From Spirochaetales bacterium (GTDB lineage Bacteria > Spirochaetota > Spirochaetia > SZUA-6 > JAFGRV01), in assembly GCA_016930085.1 (NCBI GenBank), contig JAFGHO010000013.1:1-56805 (forward strand): a stretch of 56,805 bases of DNA, in the 5' to 3' direction. Made by a program: the position numbers and the translations under genes. Below, piece after piece: positions 34,521 to 42,950 of the stretch; the stretch's first letter is position 1, and the number at the start of each line of letters is the position of its first letter. The notes below the pieces were generated by a model, which worked only from the letters and a program-made list of their open reading frames with translations, did not search any database and had not been told where the DNA came from.

Positions 34521-36492
34521 ATCACATGAAGAGCTGATAAGGCATCTTTTGAAAAAGACTTCCCGAACCTCTTCGATCGGCAGCCGGGCCGAAAGCAGGG
34601 TACTGGCGCGAATCGGCGAATACACACAAAAAAAGGCCTTCCGGTTCAATCCCTTCCTCTCGCTTTCACTCAATCCGTCACTCTCACTCATTCTCGTGAT
34701 TCCCCTGATCGCGATCCTATCCCTGACTATCGCGCTGCGGATAACCGGCGCCATGGATAACGCACTCCCGGAGATTGTCCTTGCTTCCGGGTCCGCAATA
34801 GAGATGTCGGAAAATGAGGCGGCGCTTCAAACGGGCGACCGGATCTCACCGGATACCGTTGTACGTATACCGGAAGGTTCCGCGGGTGATTTCGCGCTTT
34901 CAGGGAAAGCCCGCTTCCGATTCTTTCCGGGATCGGTCTTCAGTCTCACAGTGCCTTCCAATTCGGGAAAGACGGTCGAAATTGCTCTCAGCACGGGCAA
35001 TCTCTATATTTCGAAGACGCGCGCCCTGCTTGACGGTAAAACGCTCGCCGTGAGGACGGGCGATTACACGATGGAACTCACGGGAACGAGAGTGCATGTG
35101 CAGCGTTTCGAAAACCTGATCAGGGCTTTCTGCTATGAAGGAATCGTCCGCGTCCGTCTCGCCGGGAAAAACGACGGACGCGACATCTATACGCTTTTAG
35201 CCGGCGAGTGCATCGCCATTTCATCCGTGAACGGCAAACCGCATTACGATATCGACGGATTTCTCGACACGGCAGCCGTCGATTTCGACAGGGACTGTAT
35301 CGAATTTCCGCCTTTTGAAGCCGCATTCACAGCGCGGCACTCCGGGTTTCTCACCCCATACGAAGGCCTTCCCGAAGCCGATACGAATGCCGAATGCACC
35401 CACTCCGTTCCCGTGACTTCCTCCGATTCTGTCCGGCAGGATACGACCGAAGTCGCGGAGCCGTATACCTTCCGTCTGATCGGCACCGTCAACGGCGATG
35501 AGTTCGGCGGGAATACCCCCGCGTTCGTGACCGGCGCATCCGACGGGATGAGGGGATACATTCTCACTTCACACGACCTCTTCCTCGTCGATGAGCGGGG
35601 ATTGAGGAAATGCGGCGATTTCCCGTCGCATACGACGTTCAAGGTGAAACCTGTCGTTTCGGAAGACAGTATCTGTCTCCTCTCGACGCGCGCAGTGTAT
35701 CTTCTCGATAAATCGACATTCAGAGTGAAAGGCGAGTATCCCCTGCCTGAGTCCGGAAGCTCCGAAGACAATTACCACCCGGCAGCTGCCGGAAAATCAC
35801 TGATCGTACCGGTTTTAAACAACGGATATTATTCACTCGACCTGCAATCCGGGCGCAGGGGGCCCGTCCGGTTTTTCATCGAGCGCTTTCCGGTCACACC
35901 GATCGTATGGGAAGACGGCAGGATGACAGTTGGGGCCTCCTATGAAAATTACCTCGCCATGATCGATACGGACGGGACGATCGATTGGAAATACAGGCTC
36001 GAGGGAATATCATACGTGAATCCGGTCAAAGCAGGCGGCCGCATCGTCACTTACCTCGGCACACACGATTCATCGTCGATCCTGATACTCGACAGAAAGG
36101 GCACACCGGCCGGGAAATGGCCCCTTCCCGCCCCGGTGAACTCGGACATGGCCGTATACAAGCAGTTGGTATGCGGCTACACAACGGAAGGAGTTCTCTT
36201 CTCTCTCGATATTACGACCGGAAGGTACACCGAGATTGCCGCACCCTATAAAAGCGGCTTCTCGAACAGGACATGGAGGATGATGTGTCCCGCAGTCGCG
36301 GGAACGCGCCTTGTTTCCGGAAGCGCAGGCGGCGATGTAATCGTCTATGACTTTGAAGACGGGAACATCGAATATACGGGACAGATCGGTAATAGCGAAA
36401 GCTTTTACTCATCACCCATCGTGTTTACCGACCGCGTCTACCTCGTTTCCGACAGCGGAAATGTCTATACCGTGATCAAAAACGACAGATGA
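34507..36492 (+). CDS. Membrane FecR-domain / beta-propeller protein, presumed anti-sigma factor, copy 2
   Basis: 661 residues from the ATG at 34507, which has GGAGG close upstream; this start overlaps the sigma gene by 14 nt. A polar N-terminus of about 55 residues, a transmembrane helix at about 57-79 (SLSLILVIPLIAILSLTIAL) and a periplasmic FecR domain (about 90-235: TGDRISPDTVVRIPEGSAGD, IALSTGNLYISKTRALLDGK, MELTGTRVHVQRFENL). Then comes a PQQ-like propeller (about 330-660: GYILTSHDLFLVDERG, ICLLSTRAVYLLDKST, GYYSLDLQSGRRGPV, GGDVIVYDFEDGN). It matches copy 1 along its length. Its 3' end overlaps the convergent envelope gene by 17 bp. Confidence 0.8.
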   Translation: MKARESHEELIRHLLKKTSRTSSIGSRAESRVLARIGEYTQKKAFRFNPFLSLSLNPSLSLILVIPLIAILSLTIALRITGAMDNALPEIVLASGSAIEMSENEAALQTGDRISPDTVVRIPEGSAGDFALSGKARFRFFPGSVFSLTVPSNSGKTVEIALSTGNLYISKTRALLDGKTLAVRTGDYTMELTGTRVHVQRFENLIRAFCYEGIVRVRLAGKNDGRDIYTLLAGECIAISSVNGKPHYDIDGFLDTAAVDFDRDCIEFPPFEAAFTARHSGFLTPYEGLPEADTNAECTHSVPVTSSDSVRQDTTEVAEPYTFRLIGTVNGDEFGGNTPAFVTGASDGMRGYILTSHDLFLVDERGLRKCGDFPSHTTFKVKPVVSEDSICLLSTRAVYLLDKSTFRVKGEYPLPESGSSEDNYHPAAAGKSLIVPVLNNGYYSLDLQSGRRGPVRFFIERFPVTPIVWEDGRMTVGASYENYLAMIDTDGTIDWKYRLEGISYVNPVKAGGRIVTYLGTHDSSSILILDRKGTPAGKWPLPAPVNSDMAVYKQLVCGYTTEGVLFSLDITTGRYTEIAAPYKSGFSNRTWRMMCPAVAGTRLVSGSAGGDVIVYDFEDGNIEYTGQIGNSESFYSSPIVFTDRVYLVSDSGNVYTVIKNDR

Positions 36493-38029
36493 TGCCCAGC
36501 GCGCCGACATCAAAGGAAAGATAACCCCACGATTTCAGGTCGGGGAACTCCGGATAACGGCTGCCTGCTGAAAGTGGAAAGGCGATGTTGAAGAACAAAC
36601 CGCTCCAGTACACCGCGAAGGATTCTCCGATATTCCAGAAAACCCCGGCCTGCGCTCCCAGTTTGGAAAAAAATACCATTCCTTCACCGGAATACGTCAC
36701 GGGATCTTCGACATGCATTTCGATATGATAGGAGTCATGCATATTGAGTGTCGCGATCGCGTTGATGAGAATGCCTATGCCGCCCCCCGTCCTGAAAGAA
36801 AACGGGATCAACCTTATTTCGTGCTGATGAATATACGGGATGGTATTCAGCCGGGAATCCATAGTCCCCGGATAGTTGTATGAATAACCGTATCCGGCAC
36901 CGAGACCCAGCACGGGCGAATAATACCAGTAGACATCCGCTTCCGCCGATACGATTGAAAGGCAGGGGGCGTATGAAAAAAGCAGAACCGGTTTGAGTAG
37001 TTTCTGATAAAAAGAAACGATTACCCTCCGGGAGAGAAGCCTGTTCGTGTAAAGCAGTTCCTCGAGCTTTTTTTCCGTCGCGATATGCTCACTCAATTCC
37101 TTAGCCAGTGTTTGCTCGGAAAGCAGCGGAAGGCGTTCGTTGAGGCTTTGAGCGAGTATCGCAGCTTCCCTTTCCGGATCAAGCGGAAACCCTATCGGTA
37201 TCCTCATTATGACGCCGGACGCCGTTTCGAAGACCTCCACCGTATATCCTGCTTCATCGCCAGTCACGTAGACACCATAATGGCAGTCCCGTCTCGCGAG
37301 TAACGATTGCATGGCCCCGGGATCGATCCCGGTTACCGATCGGTCCATATAATCGATCATCGGAATGAATCTTTTGTCTTCGAGCAGCTTCGCGAGGCAT
37401 CTGCCCATCACGTCCCGTATCACCGCTTCATCCCTGTCGAGCGTACCATTGGTTAAAATGAGGAGCAGCCGTTCCCTGACGGGCACCGGACTCAAGGCAT
37501 CGAGTATTTTTTTCTCATTGTCGCCTCCCGCCCCCCCCGCTCCGATCTCTGTAAGGAGAATGCCGGTAAGCGGCCGGCACGAATCGATGAGTTCTGAAAA
37601 ATCGGTAAACGTACGGGTCTCGGTAACAAGAAATCGCGAATGGAGCGTATTGAAAAGCCTGACGGTAACCACGAAGGAGCCGGATATCTTTTCGATGCGG
37701 CCGCTTACGATAAAATCTGCAAACAGCTGCTTTCCCGCCTCGATGTTGTCGTTTACGCTTTCCCCGTCGAACGACGAGCGGGAAAAGCCTTTAAGCAGCT
37801 TGTTGCGTTCGTATCTGCCTATCACGTGGCACAGTGAGGTTTCGAGCAGGTTCTGATTGAAAAGGTCGACGAGCATCGAACATTTTACCGGCGGCAGACC
37901 GCTTCCTTCGAAATCCAAAACGGCGACGACGGGCTTTCCGTCCGCGAAAAGCCCGGGGCCGGCGAACGATAACACGAGAACAAGGATTATATATACGCTC
38001 CGTTTGTATTGCGCGTGCCGTCCGCCCAT
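36476..38029 (-). CDS. Envelope protein with CsgG-like N-terminus, pair 1 second member
   Basis: 517 residues from the ATG at 38029, which overlaps the upstream stop (TAATG). A signal peptide (SVYIILVLVLSFAGPGLFA) precedes a CsgG/FlgO-like domain: PVVAVLDFEGSGL, SMLVDLFNQNLLET, VIGRYERNKLLKGF and AGKQLFADFIVSGRIEKISGSF. The C-terminal 180 residues alternate hydrophobic and Gly/Tyr residues (YWYYSPVLGLGAGYGYSY, QHEIRLIPFSFRTGGGIGIL) and end in Phe, as outer-membrane barrels do. It is homologous block by block to the protein at 42951-44495. Likely outer-membrane or periplasmic; the partner and role are unknown. Confidence 0.7.
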   Translation of the reverse strand: MGGRHAQYKRSVYIILVLVLSFAGPGLFADGKPVVAVLDFEGSGLPPVKCSMLVDLFNQNLLETSLCHVIGRYERNKLLKGFSRSSFDGESVNDNIEAGKQLFADFIVSGRIEKISGSFVVTVRLFNTLHSRFLVTETRTFTDFSELIDSCRPLTGILLTEIGAGGAGGDNEKKILDALSPVPVRERLLLILTNGTLDRDEAVIRDVMGRCLAKLLEDKRFIPMIDYMDRSVTGIDPGAMQSLLARRDCHYGVYVTGDEAGYTVEVFETASGVIMRIPIGFPLDPEREAAILAQSLNERLPLLSEQTLAKELSEHIATEKKLEELLYTNRLLSRRVIVSFYQKLLKPVLLFSYAPCLSIVSAEADVYWYYSPVLGLGAGYGYSYNYPGTMDSRLNTIPYIHQHEIRLIPFSFRTGGGIGILINAIATLNMHDSYHIEMHVEDPVTYSGEGMVFFSKLGAQAGVFWNIGESFAVYWSGLFFNIAFPLSAGSRYPEFPDLKSWGYLSFDVGALGIICRF

Positions 38030-39195
38030 TAAAACCTCACTCCGAAGGAGGCGGTCAGGGAGAGACAAAGAAAAGAAAAAGGAGAAAACCCCCACACGTA
38101 GGAAAGCGACCTGCTTCCGTATTCGTATTCGCGCGGGTCCGCCGTCTCGAGCGTCCAGGACAGTCCGAAGCTGGAAAACCTGAAACAGAGAAAAAACATG
38201 CGGTTCAGGTAGAGGGAGAAACCCGTGACGAGCGGAAGCGAAAAGGTAAGGCGGGTTGCGGTCGGTCCCGGTTCGTATTCCGATTCAGCGAGTGCGAGAC
38301 ATTCTTCATTGTAATCGAAGGTGACCGCGAATCCGGTATCGAGGCTGAAGGAAAAAAGCGAAGGCGTATGAATGCCAAGGAGCAGGTCCAGCCCCGCTTC
38401 GTTACGGAATACCCCGGGGACCATGATATCGAGTGGGATATATTCGAGACCGGCCCTCATATGCAAGTTACCGGAGAGATACCGCGTATATTCGATACGG
38501 AGGGGAAAACCTGCGAGTGAGTTTTTTCTTGACCAGGTAATCACGGAACGGCCCAGCGATATACCGGTCATCGTACTTACGGCGACTTCGTTCCGTTTTC
38601 TCAGAATCGAATCAAGCAGGGTTTCTTCCGCATCGAGTCTGGCCCGGAGTCTGTTCACGATCTGCTTCTCCATAATCGCCTCCCTGGCCAGAGCGGGCAG
38701 ACCGGCGGCGATCGTCACTGCGATATCCCGGCACATCTCATCGAGATATTCGTTCCTCTCCTGATCGACGGGCATCACTTCCGAAAAACAGTTTTTAATA
38801 CGAAGCGTCGCGACATCGGCGACGATGACGGTGATGTGCAGTTCCTCTCCTTCCGTGTAATAATCGCCGAAAACGCAAGTCTCCGCGGCGTAACGGATTT
38901 CGACCGCCTTCATGAACTCCCCGAATCCCCGTGTCCGGGACAACGCGAGTGTACCCTCGTCACCGATGAATAGATTAAGCGAATCCTGTTTTCTCAGATT
39001 GTTTTCGAGCACGTAGAAAATGGTGTGCGAAAGATACGCGTACTCGCCGTTTCCGGTGAGGTTTGCGACAGGAAGGAGAAGCACGGAACGTTTGACCAGT
39101 ACGTCGTCTGAACTCTCCGCCAACACTGAGACAGACACTACGCCCAGAATCATGATGATCCACATGAATGCCATATATCGTCGATAGCGTTTCAT
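38029..39195 (-). CDS. Envelope protein with TolB-like N-terminus, pair 1 first member
   Basis: 388 residues from the ATG at 39195. A signal peptide (YMAFMWIIMILGVVSVSVLA) leads to a TolB/CsgG-type alpha/beta domain: RSVLLLPVANLTGNGEYAYL, SHTIFYVLENNLRK, VFGDYYTEGEELHITVIVAD. A helical stretch (MEKQIVNRLRARLDAEETLL) and a C-terminal beta-rich half follow, ending SLTASFGVRF with the terminal Phe typical of barrel proteins. Paralogue of the protein at 44499-45656. A longer frame to 39261 exists, but it would cross the GH11 terminator; the promoter at 39209-39237 supports the shorter start. Confidence 0.7.
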   Translation of the reverse strand: MKRYRRYMAFMWIIMILGVVSVSVLAESSDDVLVKRSVLLLPVANLTGNGEYAYLSHTIFYVLENNLRKQDSLNLFIGDEGTLALSRTRGFGEFMKAVEIRYAAETCVFGDYYTEGEELHITVIVADVATLRIKNCFSEVMPVDQERNEYLDEMCRDIAVTIAAGLPALAREAIMEKQIVNRLRARLDAEETLLDSILRKRNEVAVSTMTGISLGRSVITWSRKNSLAGFPLRIEYTRYLSGNLHMRAGLEYIPLDIMVPGVFRNEAGLDLLLGIHTPSLFSFSLDTGFAVTFDYNEECLALAESEYEPGPTATRLTFSLPLVTGFSLYLNRMFFLCFRFSSFGLSWTLETADPREYEYGSRSLSYVWGFSPFSFLCLSLTASFGVRF

Positions 39196-39208
39196 AAATA
39201 TGCGTATC

Positions 39209-39237
39209 ATCATAGCAGAATCATTAATGTGACGCAA
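39209..39237 (-). promoter_or_regulatory. Candidate promoter of envelope pair 1
   Basis: TTGCGT (39232-39237), 17 nt and TATGAT (39209-39214). Expected transcript start near 39202, giving a leader of about 7 nt before ATG 39195 and no room for a Shine-Dalgarno sequence. Confidence 0.5.
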
Positions 39238-39292
39238 TAAAAAAAGCATTCCCGCATACACCGGTATATAACGGCATACGGAGAATGCTTTT
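39238..39292 (-). terminator. Terminator of the GH11 gene
   Basis: AAAAGCATTC and GAATGCTTTT form the base of a long imperfect hairpin, followed on the minus strand by seven T. It lies 18 nt after the GH11 stop and directly before the promoter of the next operon. Confidence 0.8.
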
Positions 39293-39309
39293 ATCGCGTT
39301 ACCGCAGGA

Positions 39310-40998
39310 TTACAGGCAGAAACCGTCTACAAGACCGACATAGTATTGAGCGATAACAAGCGCATCCACGATACTTATTGCACCGTCACAATTGGTGTCC
39401 GCCGCGGCGGGAATAAAATTCGCCGGAGCAAGTCCCACGTAATATTGGGCAGTCACCAGGGCGTCGCGAATATCTATCTCGCCGTCTCCGTTCGCATCGC
39501 CAAGAATACCTTCATCCGTGACTTCGACGCTGCCGCCGATACCGCACGCGGTCCCTATCGTGTTTAAATCCGCATCAATGAGTTCGTCGACATACAGTCC
39601 GAGGTCCGATATTCCTTCCGCTACCGCATTAAAGGTGACAACCAATACCTGAAGACTCGAACCGGGCCCTGTGGGCGAGGTCTCGAATCCCGAGACGATG
39701 ATTTCTCCCGGATTTCCCGTATTTTCGGCGGCGATAAATCCGTCCGCCCCTTCGGCCACCTCAACGACACTCATGATATCGGGATTATAGGTAATGGTGA
39801 AACCGTATGCGGCAAGCGCCTGGCTTCCCGAATTCACGATAACATCGATCCGGAATGTGGAGTTCAGGGCCTGTGTCGAATTGACGGGATAAAATGATAC
39901 GTTACAATCCCCGATTAAAGGTGTCGCCGTCGGGGGTGTTGTCGATATCGGTGTTTGCGTGGGGTCAGGCGTCACGGGCGCTACTTCGAAGCGGATATAC
40001 CCGTTACACTCCAGAAGATCGCTGTAGGAACCGCCGCAGGAATCGTCGTCCGGATTGTACACACCGGTATTGACCGCCTGGTCTTCCGCCTGATATGTCG
40101 TGCCGTTATACGTAATATAGTCCACCTGAAGATCCATCCCGTTCTGCTCCTGATCGTCATTCGTAAAATAAACATCGATGGTTCCGTCCCCCTGGGCGTA
40201 ATAATCCTGATAATCGGTCGTCACGGTCCAGCTGCCCAGAACATTGTTGCCGATCCGTACCTCCATGATTTCGCCGCCGATTGTTCCCCTTGCCCTTACG
40301 ACGATATTGCCGCTGGCAAGCGGAGACGGTGACGGGGTCGTATCTGGTGTCGGGGCCGCGGTCTGGCTCGGTGCGTCGCCGACCGTCGCGCTGGCGCTTC
40401 CGCTGCTGCCGCCCCATCCCTCTATCGCCACCACCTGGTAGTTCTGACTGCCGACACCCATTCCCAGTTTTCTCCACCCGTTACAGTGTTCGCCGAAGTT
40501 GACGCTTCCGCCGCCGCCTCCTCCGCAAAAATACTGCTCGAAGGTTCTGGTGCCCTCGATGGAAGGCATGTTGGTGCGCGTGTTCGTATACAGGGTGTAT
40601 GTCGTCCCGTCCGCCTGATAGGTGCCCCGGTTGGAGCCCCCGCTTCTCGGAATGTAATATTCGACGAGCGGGTTTTGCATCCATCCGTAGAGACCGACAT
40701 ACTGGGCACCGCCGGCGTTGGCCGTCCATGTGATGGTTCTGCTTTCAGATCCCGTCTGCCAGCCTTTGCCGCAAACGAAATTCCCGCAATTGCTCCAGTT
40801 GACGCTGAACTGGCCGCCCGAACCCAGCGTCATGGATACCGACCCTCCGCCGTCGGTCCAGAAGGTATACCAGTAACCTCCCTGGCTGCCGGTCGAATTC
40901 GAGGTAATCGTCTGCGCGGTTCCCGTCACCGCGGCAATACAGATTACCAAAGCCAAAACCGACACCATTGCCGGTTTCCTCGCGAATACATTTCTCAT
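39310..40998 (-). CDS. Secreted GH11 xylanase with CBM60, cohesin-like domain and dockerin
   Basis: 562 residues from ATG 40998, preceded by AAAGGAG. Signal peptide 1-29. GH11 domain 30-208: GYWYTFWTDGGGSVSM, WSNCGNFVCGKGW, YGWMQNPLVEYY with nucleophile E113, the thumb PSIEGT at 145-150, and acid/base E193 in VAIEGWGG. The usual YWSVR is replaced by YFCGGGGGGS. A linker leads to a CBM60-like xylan-binding module at 229-340 (IVVRARGTIGGEIMEVRIG, QVDYITYNGTTYQAEDQ, LECNGYIRF). A Pro/Thr linker is followed by a cohesin-like domain at 364-492 and a type I dockerin at 499-562 (GDANGDGEIDIRDALVTAQY, NCDGAISIVDALVIAQYYVG). Cohesin and dockerin on one enzyme are unusual and would allow chains or rings of enzymes. 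It degrades xylan outside the cell. Confidence 0.93.
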   Translation of the reverse strand: MRNVFARKPAMVSVLALVICIAAVTGTAQTITSNSTGSQGGYWYTFWTDGGGSVSMTLGSGGQFSVNWSNCGNFVCGKGWQTGSESRTITWTANAGGAQYVGLYGWMQNPLVEYYIPRSGGSNRGTYQADGTTYTLYTNTRTNMPSIEGTRTFEQYFCGGGGGGSVNFGEHCNGWRKLGMGVGSQNYQVVAIEGWGGSSGSASATVGDAPSQTAAPTPDTTPSPSPLASGNIVVRARGTIGGEIMEVRIGNNVLGSWTVTTDYQDYYAQGDGTIDVYFTNDDQEQNGMDLQVDYITYNGTTYQAEDQAVNTGVYNPDDDSCGGSYSDLLECNGYIRFEVAPVTPDPTQTPISTTPPTATPLIGDCNVSFYPVNSTQALNSTFRIDVIVNSGSQALAAYGFTITYNPDIMSVVEVAEGADGFIAAENTGNPGEIIVSGFETSPTGPGSSLQVLVVTFNAVAEGISDLGLYVDELIDADLNTIGTACGIGGSVEVTDEGILGDANGDGEIDIRDALVTAQYYVGLAPANFIPAAADTNCDGAISIVDALVIAQYYVGLVDGFCL

Positions 40999-41316
40999 TT
41001 TTGACTCCTTTCGATTTTTATTCAATTGACTTTTTTTAGTAATAACCTTATGTTTTCCAATCACCTCCTTTTAAAATTATTTCTGTTTTCTCGTTCGGAT
41101 TATTATGATAAATATTTTTTAAAAATGTAATAGTCAATTGCCTTCATTTTTTATAGGTTATATATATTAGGATATTTCAGCCGGGATTGATATGGTGCGT
41201 CCCATATAACCGGGAATGGGTGCTTCTTTCGTGAATAAAATCTGCAATGGGATTCTTTATTGAGCGGCGATGATAGTCGATCTATCGATTATAAACGGCG
41301 GTATAAGAATCTTCTC
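40999..41316. other. Intergenic region between GH30 and GH11
   Basis: 318 bp, very AT-rich. It contains a promoter for GH11 (41109-41137) and no open frame with support. Confidence 0.6.
41109..41137 (-). promoter_or_regulatory. Candidate promoter of the GH11 gene
   Basis: TTGACT (41132-41137), 17 nt and TATTTA (41109-41114), in AT-rich DNA, about 110 nt before the ATG. It would give a long leader with a normal ribosome binding site. Confidence 0.5.
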
Positions 41317-42924
41317 TTAACAAAACTCCGTTATCAACCCGACGTAATACCGTGCGATCAGAAGTGCGTCCGTAATATCGACACTGCCGTTGCAGTTCAC
41401 ATCCCCTTCGCCGGAGTAAAAACCGCCGGGATTCAAGCCCACATAATACCGGGCAACGAGCAATGCATCGACGATATTAATGGAACGGTCGTGATTGACA
41501 TCGCCGGGTGAAAATTCCCCCGCAGTCGGCGCCGGTCCGCTTCCGCCAATGACGAAGGTATTGAAGGACCGTGCGGCAATAGCGGGCTTGATCATCAAAG
41601 AGCCGTTTTTGACGGTCACGGTCTTTGATTGATCGCTCCTGTTTGCGATAACGATAATGATCTCCCCGTCCGGATTCCTGAATGCGAGGTGATCGCCGAA
41701 ACTTCCGCCTGAACCGATGCGGCACGCGCCGGTCTCTATGAAATAACTGAAGTGTTTGTAAAGATGGAATTCGGGATTATAAGTGACGGCGCGCGAGTTT
41801 TTATCGATGGAGATCATGGAACACTGCGCCCAGTCCCAGCTGCTCAAGCCCGTTTCATCCAGCACGGGGTTCCATATCATGTATGCATTTGCCCAGCGGT
41901 CGAAATAATGCTTCATTAATCCGAAGGTTTGTTCGGCGTACGCCCAGTCGTTTTCGTGATTGCCGCATTCGTTTTCCGTCTGCATCAGTTTCATGGCGGG
42001 ATATGTTTCGTGGGTCCATTGGATGGCGTTTTTGCCACCGTACTGGTAGCCGACACCGGCGACGAACCCGCGTGCGGCACTGTCTTTCAGGACCGTATCC
42101 GCATAGGAGTTGACCGTGCCCGAATCGGGGATCGTGCCAACCCAGATTTCACAATCCAGGTTATCCTGTCGTAAACGGGGACCGAGGTAATCCCTGATAA
42201 AGTCCCTGAACTCTGTTGCGCTCCATTCGCATGAGGGGTATCGCGTACTGTAAATCGGTTCATTCTGCACATGTATTGCGTAGACGTCGATTCCCTGGCT
42301 CCGGTATGCCCGGACGTATTTCGAAAAGTATAAGGCATAGGCATCGAGGGTTTGCGTATTCCAGGTGAGTCTTCCTCCGTTATACACGCCATTGGTTTTC
42401 ATCCAGGCGGGCGGGGTCCAGGGCGATCCCCATATTTTCAGATCCGGGCGGACAGCCATTGCCGCCTTTATATAGGGGATCAAACAGCCCAGATCCCGTT
42501 CGATGCTGAACTCCGACATGTCGTAATCACCGGAGTTGTCATTGAATGAATAATAATCGAGCGCATAATCATTTGCACCGACAGGCATCCTGCACAGGTT
42601 GAATTTGCATCCGGTCTCGGGATCGAACAATGCCTTTAGTACCGACGTACGCTCAGCCCCGCCCAATACGGACAACGCGGTCCATCCCAGTTCGTTGAAA
42701 CAGCCGCCCCAGCCGTCGATAACCTGATACATTGTATCAGGATTAATCTCTATCAGATTGGCCGTGGTATTGTCGTATGAAGTAAAGGTCTGATCCGTAT
42801 TGACGACCCAGCGGTTTGTATTGGTGGAACTTGTCCATGATGCCGATTCCGCCCGCAGCGTATCAAGGCCGGAAAAGCAGATGATGATATAAACGATTGA
42901 TTGCAGCAATAAACGTCGTTTCAT
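41317..42924 (-). CDS. Secreted GH30 glycoside hydrolase with C-terminal dockerin
   Basis: 535 residues from ATG 42924, preceded by AGGAGG. A signal peptide is followed by a GH30 domain: IDGWGGCFNELGWTALSVLG near 68, FNLCRMPVGANDY near 108, IWGSPWTPPAWMKTNG near 164, acid/base E222 in HVQNEPIY, nucleophile E317 in MQTENECGN, then the beta-sandwich (FGDHLAFRNPDGEIIIVIAN). The CFNELGW block fits the subfamily 1/3 type, so the substrate could be beta-1,6-glucan, glucosylceramide or xylan; the xylanase neighbours suggest a hemicellulose. A dockerin ends the protein (GDVNHDRSINIVDALLVARY and NCNGSVDITDALLIARYY). It starts 26 nt after the stop of envelope pair 2, so it is probably the last gene of that operon. 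Confidence 0.9.
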   Translation of the reverse strand: MKRRLLLQSIVYIIICFSGLDTLRAESASWTSSTNTNRWVVNTDQTFTSYDNTTANLIEINPDTMYQVIDGWGGCFNELGWTALSVLGGAERTSVLKALFDPETGCKFNLCRMPVGANDYALDYYSFNDNSGDYDMSEFSIERDLGCLIPYIKAAMAVRPDLKIWGSPWTPPAWMKTNGVYNGGRLTWNTQTLDAYALYFSKYVRAYRSQGIDVYAIHVQNEPIYSTRYPSCEWSATEFRDFIRDYLGPRLRQDNLDCEIWVGTIPDSGTVNSYADTVLKDSAARGFVAGVGYQYGGKNAIQWTHETYPAMKLMQTENECGNHENDWAYAEQTFGLMKHYFDRWANAYMIWNPVLDETGLSSWDWAQCSMISIDKNSRAVTYNPEFHLYKHFSYFIETGACRIGSGGSFGDHLAFRNPDGEIIIVIANRSDQSKTVTVKNGSLMIKPAIAARSFNTFVIGGSGPAPTAGEFSPGDVNHDRSINIVDALLVARYYVGLNPGGFYSGEGDVNCNGSVDITDALLIARYYVGLITEFC

Positions 42925-42950
42925 TTTTTTCCTCCTGTTTTTTGGCCCAC

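Noticed and set aside
40157..40477. Additional minus-strand frames inside the GH11/CBM region
   Set aside because: They overlap the intact multi-domain xylanase in other phases and contain no plausible domain.
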